A stretch of 64,000 bases of DNA from Balneolaceae bacterium. GTDB taxonomy: Bacteria > Bacteroidota > Rhodothermia > Balneolales > Balneolaceae. The stretch is from positions 62,001 to 126,000 of the forward strand of contig JAXHMK010000015.1 in the NCBI GenBank assembly GCA_034521495.1, given 5' to 3'. Below the pieces are notes generated by a model. It worked only from the letters and a program-made list of their open reading frames with translations, did not search any database and was not told where the DNA came from. The position numbers and the translations under genes were made by a program. Shown piece by piece: positions 27,734 to 35,280 of this stretch (its first letter is position 1; the number at the start of each line of letters is the position of its first letter).

Positions 27734-27777
27734 ACGGACAGGCTGTCCGTTGTACGTACGCCGGACAGCTTGTCCGG
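27734..27777. repeat. Twin palindromes between carA and carB
   Basis: ACGGACAGGCTGTCCGT (27734-27750) and CCGGACAGCTTGTCCGG (27761-27777), two nearly identical 17-bp palindromes 10 bp apart (spacer TGTACGTACG, itself partly palindromic). They lie in the 221-bp gap between carA and carB. Probably a REP-like intercistronic element or an mRNA-processing/stability structure. A reading frame spanning it (27687-27890) looks spurious. Confidence 0.7.
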
Positions 27778-27889
27778 CTCTCAGAATCTCCATAATGATT
27801 AAATCCCACGGGTTTGCACTTAAAAAAAGAAATGTGATCAAATTGACGAAAAAGAAAAGAAGTCAAAGTTTCTTTAAATCTGAAACTCA

Positions 27890-29014
27890 TTAAGCCGATT
27901 CTCCTTTTACTTCTTTTATCATGTTTAAAAACTGGTCGAACAAGTAGGCCGAATCGTGCGGTCCGGGTGATGCTTCCGGGTGATATTGAACCGATATTCC
28001 GGGGAAGTTTTTGAATTTCAGGCCTTCAATGGTTTTGTCATTCAGGTTGATGTGCGTGACTTCAACTTTCGAGTCGTCCATCGCATTTTCATCAACTGCA
28101 AACCCATGATTTTGCGTGGTAATTTCTACCAATCCTGTTCCAATATTCTTCACGGGTTGATTGGCTCCGCGGTGGCCTACAAACATTTTCTTAACAGGAA
28201 TTCCTTCTGAAAGAGCCATCAGTTGGTGGCCTAAACAGATACCAAAAAGAGGTTTTCCGCTTTTCTTGGCATGTTCTACAATAGGCAAACCATATGATAA
28301 TGAGGCATTAGGATCACCAGGTCCGTTACTAAAGAAATATCCGTCAGCATTCCACTCTTTAATTTCTTCGACATCTGCTTCTGCCGGGAAAATGCGAAGT
28401 GTGCAGCCCCTCTGGTTAAAGTTATTGATAATGTTCTGTTTAATGCCATAATCAAAAGCGGCAATTTTAAAAGGGCCGTCCGAAGGTATGGTTTGAGCCT
28501 CTTTTCGGGTCACTTTTGTTGCGAGTTCCAGGCCCGCCATATCGTCCCAGTCTTTGGCTTTCTGAACGAGCTCATCTTCATCCAGAATTTCTGAACTGAT
28601 CACGGCGTTCATCACACCTTTGGTTCGAATATGTTTTACAAGCATTCGGGTGTCCACATCAGAAATACCCACAAGGTTATTTTGTTCGAGGTATTCCTGG
28701 AGACTTCCGTCAGCCATCATATTACTGTAATCATCGGAGAATGCGCGAACAATCAGCCCGGCAATCATCACTCTTCTGGCTTCGTCATCACGGCTCATGG
28801 TTCCATAATTCCCGATGTGCGGGTATGTCATCATCATAAGCTGTCCGTAGTAACTCGGATCGGTAAAGATTTCCTGGTAACCGGACATACTGGTGTTAAA
28901 ACAGAGTTCACCACCGGTGGTACCTTTAATTCCAATGGATCGGCCGTGGACAACGGTTCCATCAGAGAGTGCAAGTATAGCTGGTTTCTTTTCTGGTACT
29001 GCTGCTGGGGTCAT
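27890..29014 (-). CDS. carA: Carbamoyl-phosphate synthase small (glutaminase) subunit
   Basis: 374 aa. The N-terminal CPSase domain (ALSDGTVVHGRSIG, ELCFNTSMSGYQEIFTDPSY) is followed by a class I glutaminase domain with nucleophile Cys260 in FGICLGHQLMAL and the HPE pair in VQYHPEASPGPHDS. Releases ammonia from glutamine and channels it to CarB. Precedes carB on the same strand (221-bp gap with twin palindromes). The leader upstream holds an intrinsic terminator and a short overlapping reading frame, so expression is probably controlled by attenuation. Confidence 0.96.
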   Translation of the reverse strand: MTPAAVPEKKPAILALSDGTVVHGRSIGIKGTTGGELCFNTSMSGYQEIFTDPSYYGQLMMMTYPHIGNYGTMSRDDEARRVMIAGLIVRAFSDDYSNMMADGSLQEYLEQNNLVGISDVDTRMLVKHIRTKGVMNAVISSEILDEDELVQKAKDWDDMAGLELATKVTRKEAQTIPSDGPFKIAAFDYGIKQNIINNFNQRGCTLRIFPAEADVEEIKEWNADGYFFSNGPGDPNASLSYGLPIVEHAKKSGKPLFGICLGHQLMALSEGIPVKKMFVGHRGANQPVKNIGTGLVEITTQNHGFAVDENAMDDSKVEVTHINLNDKTIEGLKFKNFPGISVQYHPEASPGPHDSAYLFDQFLNMIKEVKGESA

Positions 29015-29142
29015 ATCGGCTTATTTGTTTCAATTTGGTGAGGGCAAAAGCTGATATCCAAAAAAAATCCGACATCGGAAACCGCGTCGGATTGGGTGGT
29101 TAGAAATAAGGTAATAAATTTGGTCAGTTGAAGCGTGTTCAT
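29011..29142 (-). CDS. Putative carA leader peptide (pyrL-like arrangement)
   Basis: An open frame of 43 codons (MNTLQLTKFI...ETNKPI) starting ATG at 29142, with AAGGG just upstream. It reads straight through the attenuator hairpin and its T-run (Phe-Phe-Leu) and stops at TGA 29013-29011, overlapping the carA ATG (ATGA). E. coli pyrBI has the same plan: a 44-codon leader reading through a terminator and ending next to pyrB. Translation close behind RNA polymerase would block the hairpin when UTP is low. Codons alone do not prove it is translated; a frame of this length can occur by chance. Confidence 0.5.
   Translation of the reverse strand: MNTLQLTKFITLFLTTQSDAVSDVGFFLDISFCPHQIETNKPI
29060..29093 (-). 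terminator. Intrinsic terminator (attenuator) in the carA leader
   Basis: On the minus strand AATCCGAC (29093-29086), a 12-nt loop, GTCGGATT (29073-29066), then a run of T totalling eight with the stem end. It ends 46 bp before the carA start. The upstream gene (cysE) is divergent, so there is no minus-strand gene for this terminator to serve except carA itself. That makes it an attenuator rather than an end-of-gene terminator. Confidence 0.85.
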
Positions 29143-29306
29143 CAGCCCTTTTTAAAAGTTTAAGAAATGTAAGGAGTTTGTACTTTTGTTGAAAGTTGAA
29201 TTTGAAAGAAATTTCTGTTCGTTTTGAATTATGGTGGTGGGCTCGGGCGAACTATCCCAAAAGTGTTTTGTGTTGTAGAGATGCTTAACTTTACAATGAA
29301 GATTAT

Positions 29307-30161
29307 TTGAACCAATTTATTTTGAAAGATTTAGACTCTTTTTACGACCAACTGCTGATGGCGAATATTGAGGCATCGGAATGCCCGCCTCCTGAAATGG
29401 TCATTCGTTTTTTTGAAGATATTCTTGAACTTCTTTTTCCTGAATTTTCGTATGAGCGGCTGCTTGAGAAGGAAGCAATTATAGAGAAAGTAAACGAGGA
29501 GAAAGGTACTCTCCAAAAAATATTGGAGCATAATCAGGAATGTATTAAAAACGATACAGGAGGCGTTGAAGATAAGTTTTTTGAACAACTTCCTGAGATT
29601 CGCAGGAAATTGGTGAACGATATTGATGCTATCTATCGTGGCGACCCCGCGGCAAAAAACAGGGCAGAAGTGATCAGAACCTACCCGGGCTTTTATGCAT
29701 TAGCCGCGTACCGGATTGCCCATCAACTCCTGGATTTAGGAGTACTTTTGATTCCCCGAATTATCTCGGAATATGCCCATCGCCAAACCGGAATTGATAT
29801 CCATCCCGGCGCAAAAATTGATGAACATTTTTGCATCGATCACGGAACCGGGGTTGTGATTGGTGAAACGTCTGTCATCGGTTCGAATGTTAAAATATAT
29901 CAAGGTGTAACACTCGGCGGGTTGAGTGTAAAGAAGGAGGATGCCAGCAAAAAACGCCACCCAACCATCGAAGATAATGTGGTAATTTATGCAGGTGCCT
30001 CCATCCTGGGTGGAGAGACAGTAATTGGAGAGGGAAGTATTATCGGTGGAAATGTGTGGCTGACCCGCAGCGTACCGCCGAATACAAAAATTTATTACAA
30101 AGCAAGCATGACGGATTCCTCCGGCAAAACGGATATGATTACGTTTAAGCAGGAAAGCTGA
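29307..30161 (+). CDS. cysE: Serine O-acetyltransferase
   Basis: 284 aa. Makes O-acetylserine for cysteine synthesis. An N-terminal helical domain (with RAEVIRTYPGFYALAAYRIA) leads into a left-handed beta-helix of hexapeptide repeats: GIDIHPGAKIDEHFCIDHGT, VVIGETSVIGSNVKIYQGVT, then LGG. Catalytic His and Asp are in FCIDHGTGVV. The start is TTG at 29307; the nearby ATG at 29296 stops after four codons. Followed by cysM (157-bp gap with repeat R2), completing the two-step cysteine pathway. Confidence 0.94.
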   Translation: MNQFILKDLDSFYDQLLMANIEASECPPPEMVIRFFEDILELLFPEFSYERLLEKEAIIEKVNEEKGTLQKILEHNQECIKNDTGGVEDKFFEQLPEIRRKLVNDIDAIYRGDPAAKNRAEVIRTYPGFYALAAYRIAHQLLDLGVLLIPRIISEYAHRQTGIDIHPGAKIDEHFCIDHGTGVVIGETSVIGSNVKIYQGVTLGGLSVKKEDASKKRHPTIEDNVVIYAGASILGGETVIGEGSIIGGNVWLTRSVPPNTKIYYKASMTDSSGKTDMITFKQES

Positions 30162-30207
30162 GTGTGGGAAATTCCAAATAACAAGTATCAAACTACAAAC
30201 ATATTCT

Positions 30208-30280
30208 GTCATCCTGAACTTGATTCAGGATCTCCGATCGAAAGTTAAGTATAGAGATTCTGAGTCAAGCTCAGAATGAC
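30208..30280. repeat. Dispersed repeat R2, short copy C
   Basis: GTCATCCTGAACTTGATTCA...GGATCTCC then GAGATTCTGAGTCAAGCTCA...GAATGAC: two hairpins facing each other, related to copies at 21432 and 23721 but without their GAAGGCTTTGC ends. Lies between cysE and cysM. Confidence 0.75.
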
Positions 30281-30318
30281 CTATTTAAATTAGTCAGTAT
30301 CAAAAAACGATTTAAGCC

Positions 30319-31197
30319 ATGAATATCGAAGATCTTATTGGAAACACACCGCAGGTAAAACTGGAAAACATCCCGGTTAAAAAAGATGTGACGATTTTCT
30401 GTAAGCTTGAAGGCCATAACCCCGGGGGAAGTGTAAAAGACCGGGCCGCCCTGGGAATGATCAATGGAGCGTTGGAGCGTGGTGATGTAAAACCCGGAGA
30501 TACTCTTGTAGAAGCTACCAGTGGTAACACCGGAATTGCGCTGGCGATGATTGCCGCTATGAAAGACCTGAAGATGAAATTAATTATGCCTGAAAACGCT
30601 ACCGAGGAAAGAATCAAATCGATGAGAGCGTTCGGAGCGGAAGTAATACTGACACCAGCCGAAAAAACGATTGAATACTCTCGTGATCTGGCCCAGCAAA
30701 TGGCAGATGAAAAGGGCTATTTCCAGCTCAATCAATTTGCCAATCCCGATAATTACAAGATGCACGAAAAAACCACCGGTCCCGAAATATGGAGAGATTC
30801 CGATGGAAAAATTACACATTTTGTCTCGGCTATGGGTACTACAGGTACCATAATGGGTGTTTCACGATTCCTGAAATCACAAAATTCTGAAATTAAAATT
30901 GTGGGTACACAGCCAACCGAAGACTCCTCCATTCCGGGTATTCGAAGATGGTCGCCCGAATTTCTGCCCGATATTTTTGAGGCAGATCGTGTTGATCAAA
31001 CGGTTGATGTAAGCCAGGAAGAATCCACCGAGATGGCCCGCCGAATGGCCAAAGAAGAGGGAATCTTTGCCGGAATGAGCAGTGGTGGTGCGTTAGCTGC
31101 AGCCCTGAAAGTTGCCGATGAAATTGACGAGGGAGTGATTGTTTGCATCACCTGCGACCGTGGGGATCGGTATTTGAGTTCGTCGCTGTTTGAGTAG
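30319..31197 (+). CDS. cysM: Cysteine synthase B (O-acetylserine sulfhydrylase)
   Basis: 292 aa, PLP fold type II. The PLP Lys is K40 in NPGGSVKDRAA. The phosphate-binding loop is EATSGNTGIALA; GTTGTIMGV and GMSSGGALAA follow. TEDSSIPGIRRW and the length match CysM rather than CysK. Converts O-acetylserine and sulfide (or thiosulfate) to cysteine (or S-sulfocysteine). Same strand as cysE; together they form a cysteine synthesis unit. Confidence 0.94.
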   Translation: MNIEDLIGNTPQVKLENIPVKKDVTIFCKLEGHNPGGSVKDRAALGMINGALERGDVKPGDTLVEATSGNTGIALAMIAAMKDLKMKLIMPENATEERIKSMRAFGAEVILTPAEKTIEYSRDLAQQMADEKGYFQLNQFANPDNYKMHEKTTGPEIWRDSDGKITHFVSAMGTTGTIMGVSRFLKSQNSEIKIVGTQPTEDSSIPGIRRWSPEFLPDIFEADRVDQTVDVSQEESTEMARRMAKEEGIFAGMSSGGALAAALKVADEIDEGVIVCITCDRGDRYLSSSLFE

Positions 31198-31380
31198 GTG
31201 TGGCCAAAGCCATCTAAATGTCGAATGAATACGCGAAATTTTGCATTAATCGATGAGTTCAAAATAACCTGCGACTGATCGGTTAACAGCCGATTGTTCT
31301 TACCTGATTGATAAGATTAACCTCTAATTTTTGAATCCATTCTGCTTTCAGTATAATCCTATGATTTCAAACATAGAATT

Positions 31381-32214
31381 ATGATCTCAACCATTCAATC
31401 CATACAGTTTCTCAGGCAAGTTGGTGGAACATTTAATCGTCCCATTGAATCTATCTGCCGGGATGATTCTGGATTGGAGGTGTATTATTTAAAGTATTTC
31501 AGAACAGGAAATGAAATTGAGGGATTGGTTGCAGAGGTAGTCTGCCACTTTTTGGCCCGAAAAATGAATTTACTTACCCCGGATATTTCTTATGTAGAAA
31601 TTGGCGATCATCCAATACCTGATGAGTTTGTCCACCCGGAACATCTATCCACCGGCAAAGTGGTGTTCGGATCTAAAAAAGCAGAAAAAGTTGACGAACT
31701 GACAAAATTAGAGTTTATTTTTAGTAAGCATGAATTTAACAGGCTGGAATATCCAATTCACCTTCTTCGTGTTGGGCTTTTTGATTTGTGGATTGGGAAT
31801 AACGATCGCACGGAAGACAATTACAATCTGTTTTTAACCCGAGGGAAAAAACAAAAAATAGTTGTTTTTGATCATTTTGAAGCATTTAACAAAATAACTG
31901 AAAGTTCGTTTCGTGATGTAAATACTTTTATTGAGATCTATGAAAAAGGATTTTTGGGCTCGAAATATGCATATGAAATGTTGGGTTGGGTCTCAAAGGA
32001 TGATCTAAATAGAGAAGTCGATGAGTTTGTGAGAAACATCCAAGGCTTAGATATTCCTGAAGAAATTGGAAAGATTGAAGAAACGTTTCCAGATAGTTGG
32101 GATATTGGAGCTGAGGTAACAGATTACATTGTTCGTTATCTATCTTCGGAGGATCGATTGAACAATGTATTAGAAGAGGTAAACAATTATATAAAATACT
32201 TACCAGAAAAGTGA
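31381..32214 (+). CDS. HipA-like kinase (HipA_2 type)
   Basis: 277 aa. Recognisable kinase parts: a nucleotide Lys in EVYYLKYF (K38), GLVAEVVCHFLARKM as the alpha-C region, DLWIGNNDRTEDNYNLFL (catalytic Asp 141, Asn 147) and VVFDHFEAFN (metal-binding Asp 164). This matches stand-alone HipA-like kinases lacking the N-terminal HipA cap and the HipB operator protein. It overlaps the next gene (TGATG), a DUF3037-like protein, and this pairing recurs in other genomes as I recall. The target is unknown: toxin, defence effector or regulator. Confidence 0.75.
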   Translation: MISTIQSIQFLRQVGGTFNRPIESICRDDSGLEVYYLKYFRTGNEIEGLVAEVVCHFLARKMNLLTPDISYVEIGDHPIPDEFVHPEHLSTGKVVFGSKKAEKVDELTKLEFIFSKHEFNRLEYPIHLLRVGLFDLWIGNNDRTEDNYNLFLTRGKKQKIVVFDHFEAFNKITESSFRDVNTFIEIYEKGFLGSKYAYEMLGWVSKDDLNREVDEFVRNIQGLDIPEEIGKIEETFPDSWDIGAEVTDYIVRYLSSEDRLNNVLEEVNNYIKYLPEK

Positions 32215-33074
32215 TGAAACCGTTCTACAGTGTATTATATCTAAAACCGGAATCTGTTTCTGAGGAAAAGATTGCCGTTGGATTGTTCTTAAAAATAGAG
32301 GACAAGTCGATCTTCGAGTATTCAGGTCGAAAATTAAAAGTGGCTTCAAAAATTATTGAATCTGAAGTTGTGGATTCAATTGAAAAGAAACTAAAGAACA
32401 TCAAGAAAAAAATTGGTTCCCTCTCCAATAACGAAAATCAGATGGAAGCTTTTGATGTTGAACCATTTACGATTTCATATTTTGATTACCTGAGTAGATA
32501 CGCGAATAATTTATTAGTCTATTCAAAGCCGTCGGAGAATATTGGTGATTTCACGAAGCGAGATTTTAGTTCTCTATTTAAACTTACCGTCGATAAAACG
32601 TTTGAAGAGGAAAAGGAAGAAACTGTTTCATACAGGGAGATCGTAAGAGACAAACTTCAAAAATCGGTGATCTCTGAACGTGTAGATATTCGTTATAGAG
32701 TCCCCAAAAACAGAGTAAAAAGCATCTATAGAAATCATGAAGTAGATTACATTGGTGTAAATGGAAGCATCGTTTCAGGGAATAGCATTGATACAAGAAT
32801 AGACCCGTATTCTCTTGAAAATAAGATTTATCTGCTACGTGCTTTGATAGATGGTCTTTTAGATTTATCTGAATCCTACGATATGAAAGATGGTGGACAT
32901 CACATCATTTTTTATAACGAACCTGAAGAGAGAAAACAGAAAGATATTCTTCACGATGCTCTTAATGATGAAACAAGTAAGTTTTTTTTAAAACCTTGGG
33001 ATGAGTTTGAAAGCATTGAAAAATGGATTATTGAAAATGATGTAAAAAAATTCAGTGAGTTTATTTCAAAATAG
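32214..33074 (+). CDS. DUF3037-like partner of the HipA-like kinase
   Basis: 286 aa from ATG 32214 (a GTG one codon earlier is possible). The N-terminus FYSVLYLKPESVSEEKIAVG and then LFLKIED fits the DUF3037 start pattern (YSV..Y.P......VGV.L). The middle and C-terminus are charged and not recognised. Starts inside the stop of the HipA-like gene, so the two are made together. Possible roles are antitoxin or regulator of the kinase, or its substrate; the sequence does not decide. Confidence 0.6.
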   Translation: MKPFYSVLYLKPESVSEEKIAVGLFLKIEDKSIFEYSGRKLKVASKIIESEVVDSIEKKLKNIKKKIGSLSNNENQMEAFDVEPFTISYFDYLSRYANNLLVYSKPSENIGDFTKRDFSSLFKLTVDKTFEEEKEETVSYREIVRDKLQKSVISERVDIRYRVPKNRVKSIYRNHEVDYIGVNGSIVSGNSIDTRIDPYSLENKIYLLRALIDGLLDLSESYDMKDGGHHIIFYNEPEERKQKDILHDALNDETSKFFLKPWDEFESIEKWIIENDVKKFSEFISK

Positions 33075-33102
33075 GGAGATAAAACGGATACTAATATTTG
33101 AT

Positions 33103-34101
33103 GTGAAAACATTTCTAAATCTTCTTCCAATTTTACTTACTGTCTCTTTCATCTCCTGCAATCCGGCAGACGATGAAAGTAATCAAAGAGATAAGATAGA
33201 ACCTGAACCCGTCCAAGAGTTTATCCTCGATGCAGATACCGGCAATGAACTGGATGATCTGTATGCGATCGTTCGCACGATCATTGATCATGAAGTAACG
33301 GTTACGGCGCTTACATCGGCTCATTTTAACAATCCACAGTTGGTTACGGATTCGTTATGGCATATTTATGAGACAGAGAATATTAATACGGTTCAGATCT
33401 CTCAGGAGATCAATGAGAATCTCCTGGAAACGTTAAACAGAACAGATATCCCGCATCCAACCGGGGCGGATCGAATGGTTGGGTACGCCTGGGGTTATTA
33501 TGAAGGGGCTCAAATTCCGGAATCGCCGGCAACAGATTTCATCATAGAACGTGCAAGAGAACACAGTTCGAGTGATAAACTAAATATTGTAACTGTCGGA
33601 GCTGTAACAAATGTAGCAGCGGCGTTGTTACAAGAACCCCCGATAGCAGAAAACATCAGGTTATTTTCTCTGAATATGCGGTATGATGAAGATTACGAAG
33701 CCTGGAACAAGAACTCTTTCAATGCCAGAAATGACATAAACGGACTGGATTTAATTCTTGAGAATGAAAAATTGGAGCTCTACATCATTCCGGGAAATGT
33801 GTCCCGCACGTTAACATTTCAAAGAGAAGAAACACTTGAGAGATTGAGTGAATGGGATCATCCAACGGTTGACATTCTTGAGCAACGATGGGATGAGGTA
33901 AGCGCAGGCGATAGCTGGATTATGTGGGACCTGGCATTAGTGGAGGCTATAATTCACCCGGAATGGGCTACATTTGAAACCGTTTCTGCACCACCAGAGA
34001 ATGGAAGCCGGGAGATCTTCATGATTTCGGATATTGATGAAGATCAAATGAGAGATGAGTTCTGGCGATTAATGAATGAGTATTTTGATAATGGTTCATA
34101 A
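33103..34101 (+). CDS. Inosine-uridine-type nucleoside hydrolase, lipoprotein
   Basis: About 332 aa from GTG 33103, chosen because it gives a clean lipoprotein signal (NLLPILLTVSFISC). The frame is open back to 33055. The IUNH calcium/ribose motif appears as FILDADTGNELDDLYAIV (normally DtDpGiDDa), with later NIVTVGAVTNVAAALL and NGLDLILENEKLELYIIPGN. The usual second Asp pair DTD reads DAD, and spacing is slightly changed (DTGNELDD), so activity may be altered. Likely hydrolyses nucleosides or related compounds in the periplasm. Confidence 0.78.
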   Translation: MKTFLNLLPILLTVSFISCNPADDESNQRDKIEPEPVQEFILDADTGNELDDLYAIVRTIIDHEVTVTALTSAHFNNPQLVTDSLWHIYETENINTVQISQEINENLLETLNRTDIPHPTGADRMVGYAWGYYEGAQIPESPATDFIIERAREHSSSDKLNIVTVGAVTNVAAALLQEPPIAENIRLFSLNMRYDEDYEAWNKNSFNARNDINGLDLILENEKLELYIIPGNVSRTLTFQREETLERLSEWDHPTVDILEQRWDEVSAGDSWIMWDLALVEAIIHPEWATFETVSAPPENGSREIFMISDIDEDQMRDEFWRLMNEYFDNGS

Positions 34102-34134
34102 AAAACCCAATCACAGCTTTCGCCATGATTGGGT
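34100..34134 (-). terminator. Terminator for the minus-strand transporter gene
   Basis: Read on the minus strand: ACCCAATCA (34134-34126), loop, TGATTGGGT (34113-34105), then TTTTTT. It lies downstream of the transporter 3' fragment and just after the nucleoside hydrolase stop on the other strand. No T-run follows on the plus strand. Confidence 0.8.
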
Positions 34135-34229
34135 GATAAGTGATCATAAAATTTGAAAGTCTGCTTTTTCAGAACCAATCCCGACGACTGTTGGGCATGA
34201 AACTCTGAAAGGTTGACTCTAAATTCAGA

Positions 34230-35280
34230 TTAATCCTCAGCCATTGCTTGTCTTTCAAGGCGTTCAACTTTATATCCGCCGCGTCGCTTATCCCGGATAA
34301 ACCAGAAAATAAACACAATACCGGTGAAGAACGCGAGTGGTGAAACCCAGAGAAATGCCATTCTTCCGCCGTAGTTGTCAGCCGGGGCAAGAACAGTGGA
34401 AGCTTCAGAAATGAGTTCCTGTTCCTGCTCAATTCCCGAATCGATAAGGGCCCTAAGGGCATTTCCTGTAATATTTCCGGCAAATTCTCCATTTTCGCGA
34501 TAGTATGCCAGGGCTTCTTCACTCCGTTCAAGTACATTTCGGGCATCAGCTTCCCTGTAACCGAGTTCAGCTAAAGCTTCGGCACCAGCTGCATCTTCAG
34601 CCATCTGTACATACTCGGGGAATTCTTCTTCAACCTGCTCAAGAATTTGAACTGTGGCTTGTTCATCAAGTGCTTCCGGAAGGTAGCTGTCGGCAATTTC
34701 TCCGATCAGAGCATTTGCCACGCCGCCTCCGAAGAATCCCATACCAAGCAGCAATACAATACCGAGTGAACCGGCTTTTGGAAACTGCTCACTCATCAAC
34801 CCGAGCATTGTGGGTACAAAAAAGGCGATTCCGAATGCGTAAAGTGCTCCGGCAATCATCAACGGAACAATTCCTGTTTCGATTAAGCCAAACATTACAA
34901 GTCCGATACCGGTTAGGAAGGATGCCACCAGAAGCATTCCAGTAGGGGTGAGTTTCTCAACAAAGGGTTCGGCATAAAAACGAAGCAAGAACATCAAACC
35001 ACTAATCCAAACCAGTACCAGGATTCCATGGAGACCGGCAGACTGAAGTACATCGGGAATCCAGCGCATAGGGCCCATCTCCATGGCGAGGGTTAAAATG
35101 GTCAAAAAGATAATTCCCAAAACAGGCAGAGTTGTAAACGTGTATTTGACCATCTCGCTGGGCGGGATACCTGCTTCGGCTGTTTCGGTTTTTGGAAATT
35201 TTCGTGGAAACAGAAGCCATCCGTAGATCAAAATTGGAATATAGACGACTGCAATTTGAGCGGTCCAGTGTCCAACATTA
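34230..35280 (-). pseudogene. Fucose-permease-type MFS transporter, 3' fragment
   Basis: The C-terminal ~350 residues of a 12-helix sugar:H+ symporter of the FHS family (FucP-like). It contains several helices (VKYTFTTLPVLGIIFLTILT, LHGILVLVWISGLMFLL) plus an unusual long acidic cytoplasmic/periplasmic loop (EALDEQATVQILEQVEEEFP through ...EQELISEAS) before the last helix. It is cut from its 5' part by the IS at 35281. Joining across the target site restores GPINVGHWTAQIAVVYIP. Without the IS the gene would be intact, so inactivation is recent. Confidence 0.88.

Noticed and set aside
27687-27890. A 67-codon minus-strand frame between carA and carB
   Set aside because: It spans the twin palindromes and has no family character; more likely an intercistronic gap.
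29060-29142. PyrR-binding attenuator as in Bacillus
   Set aside because: I see no PyrR-box-like consensus hairpin before the terminator; the coupled-leader model fits the visible features better.
34169-34546. A 125-codon minus-strand frame overlapping the transporter
   Set aside because: A shadow frame of the transporter's acidic loop region; no independent signal.
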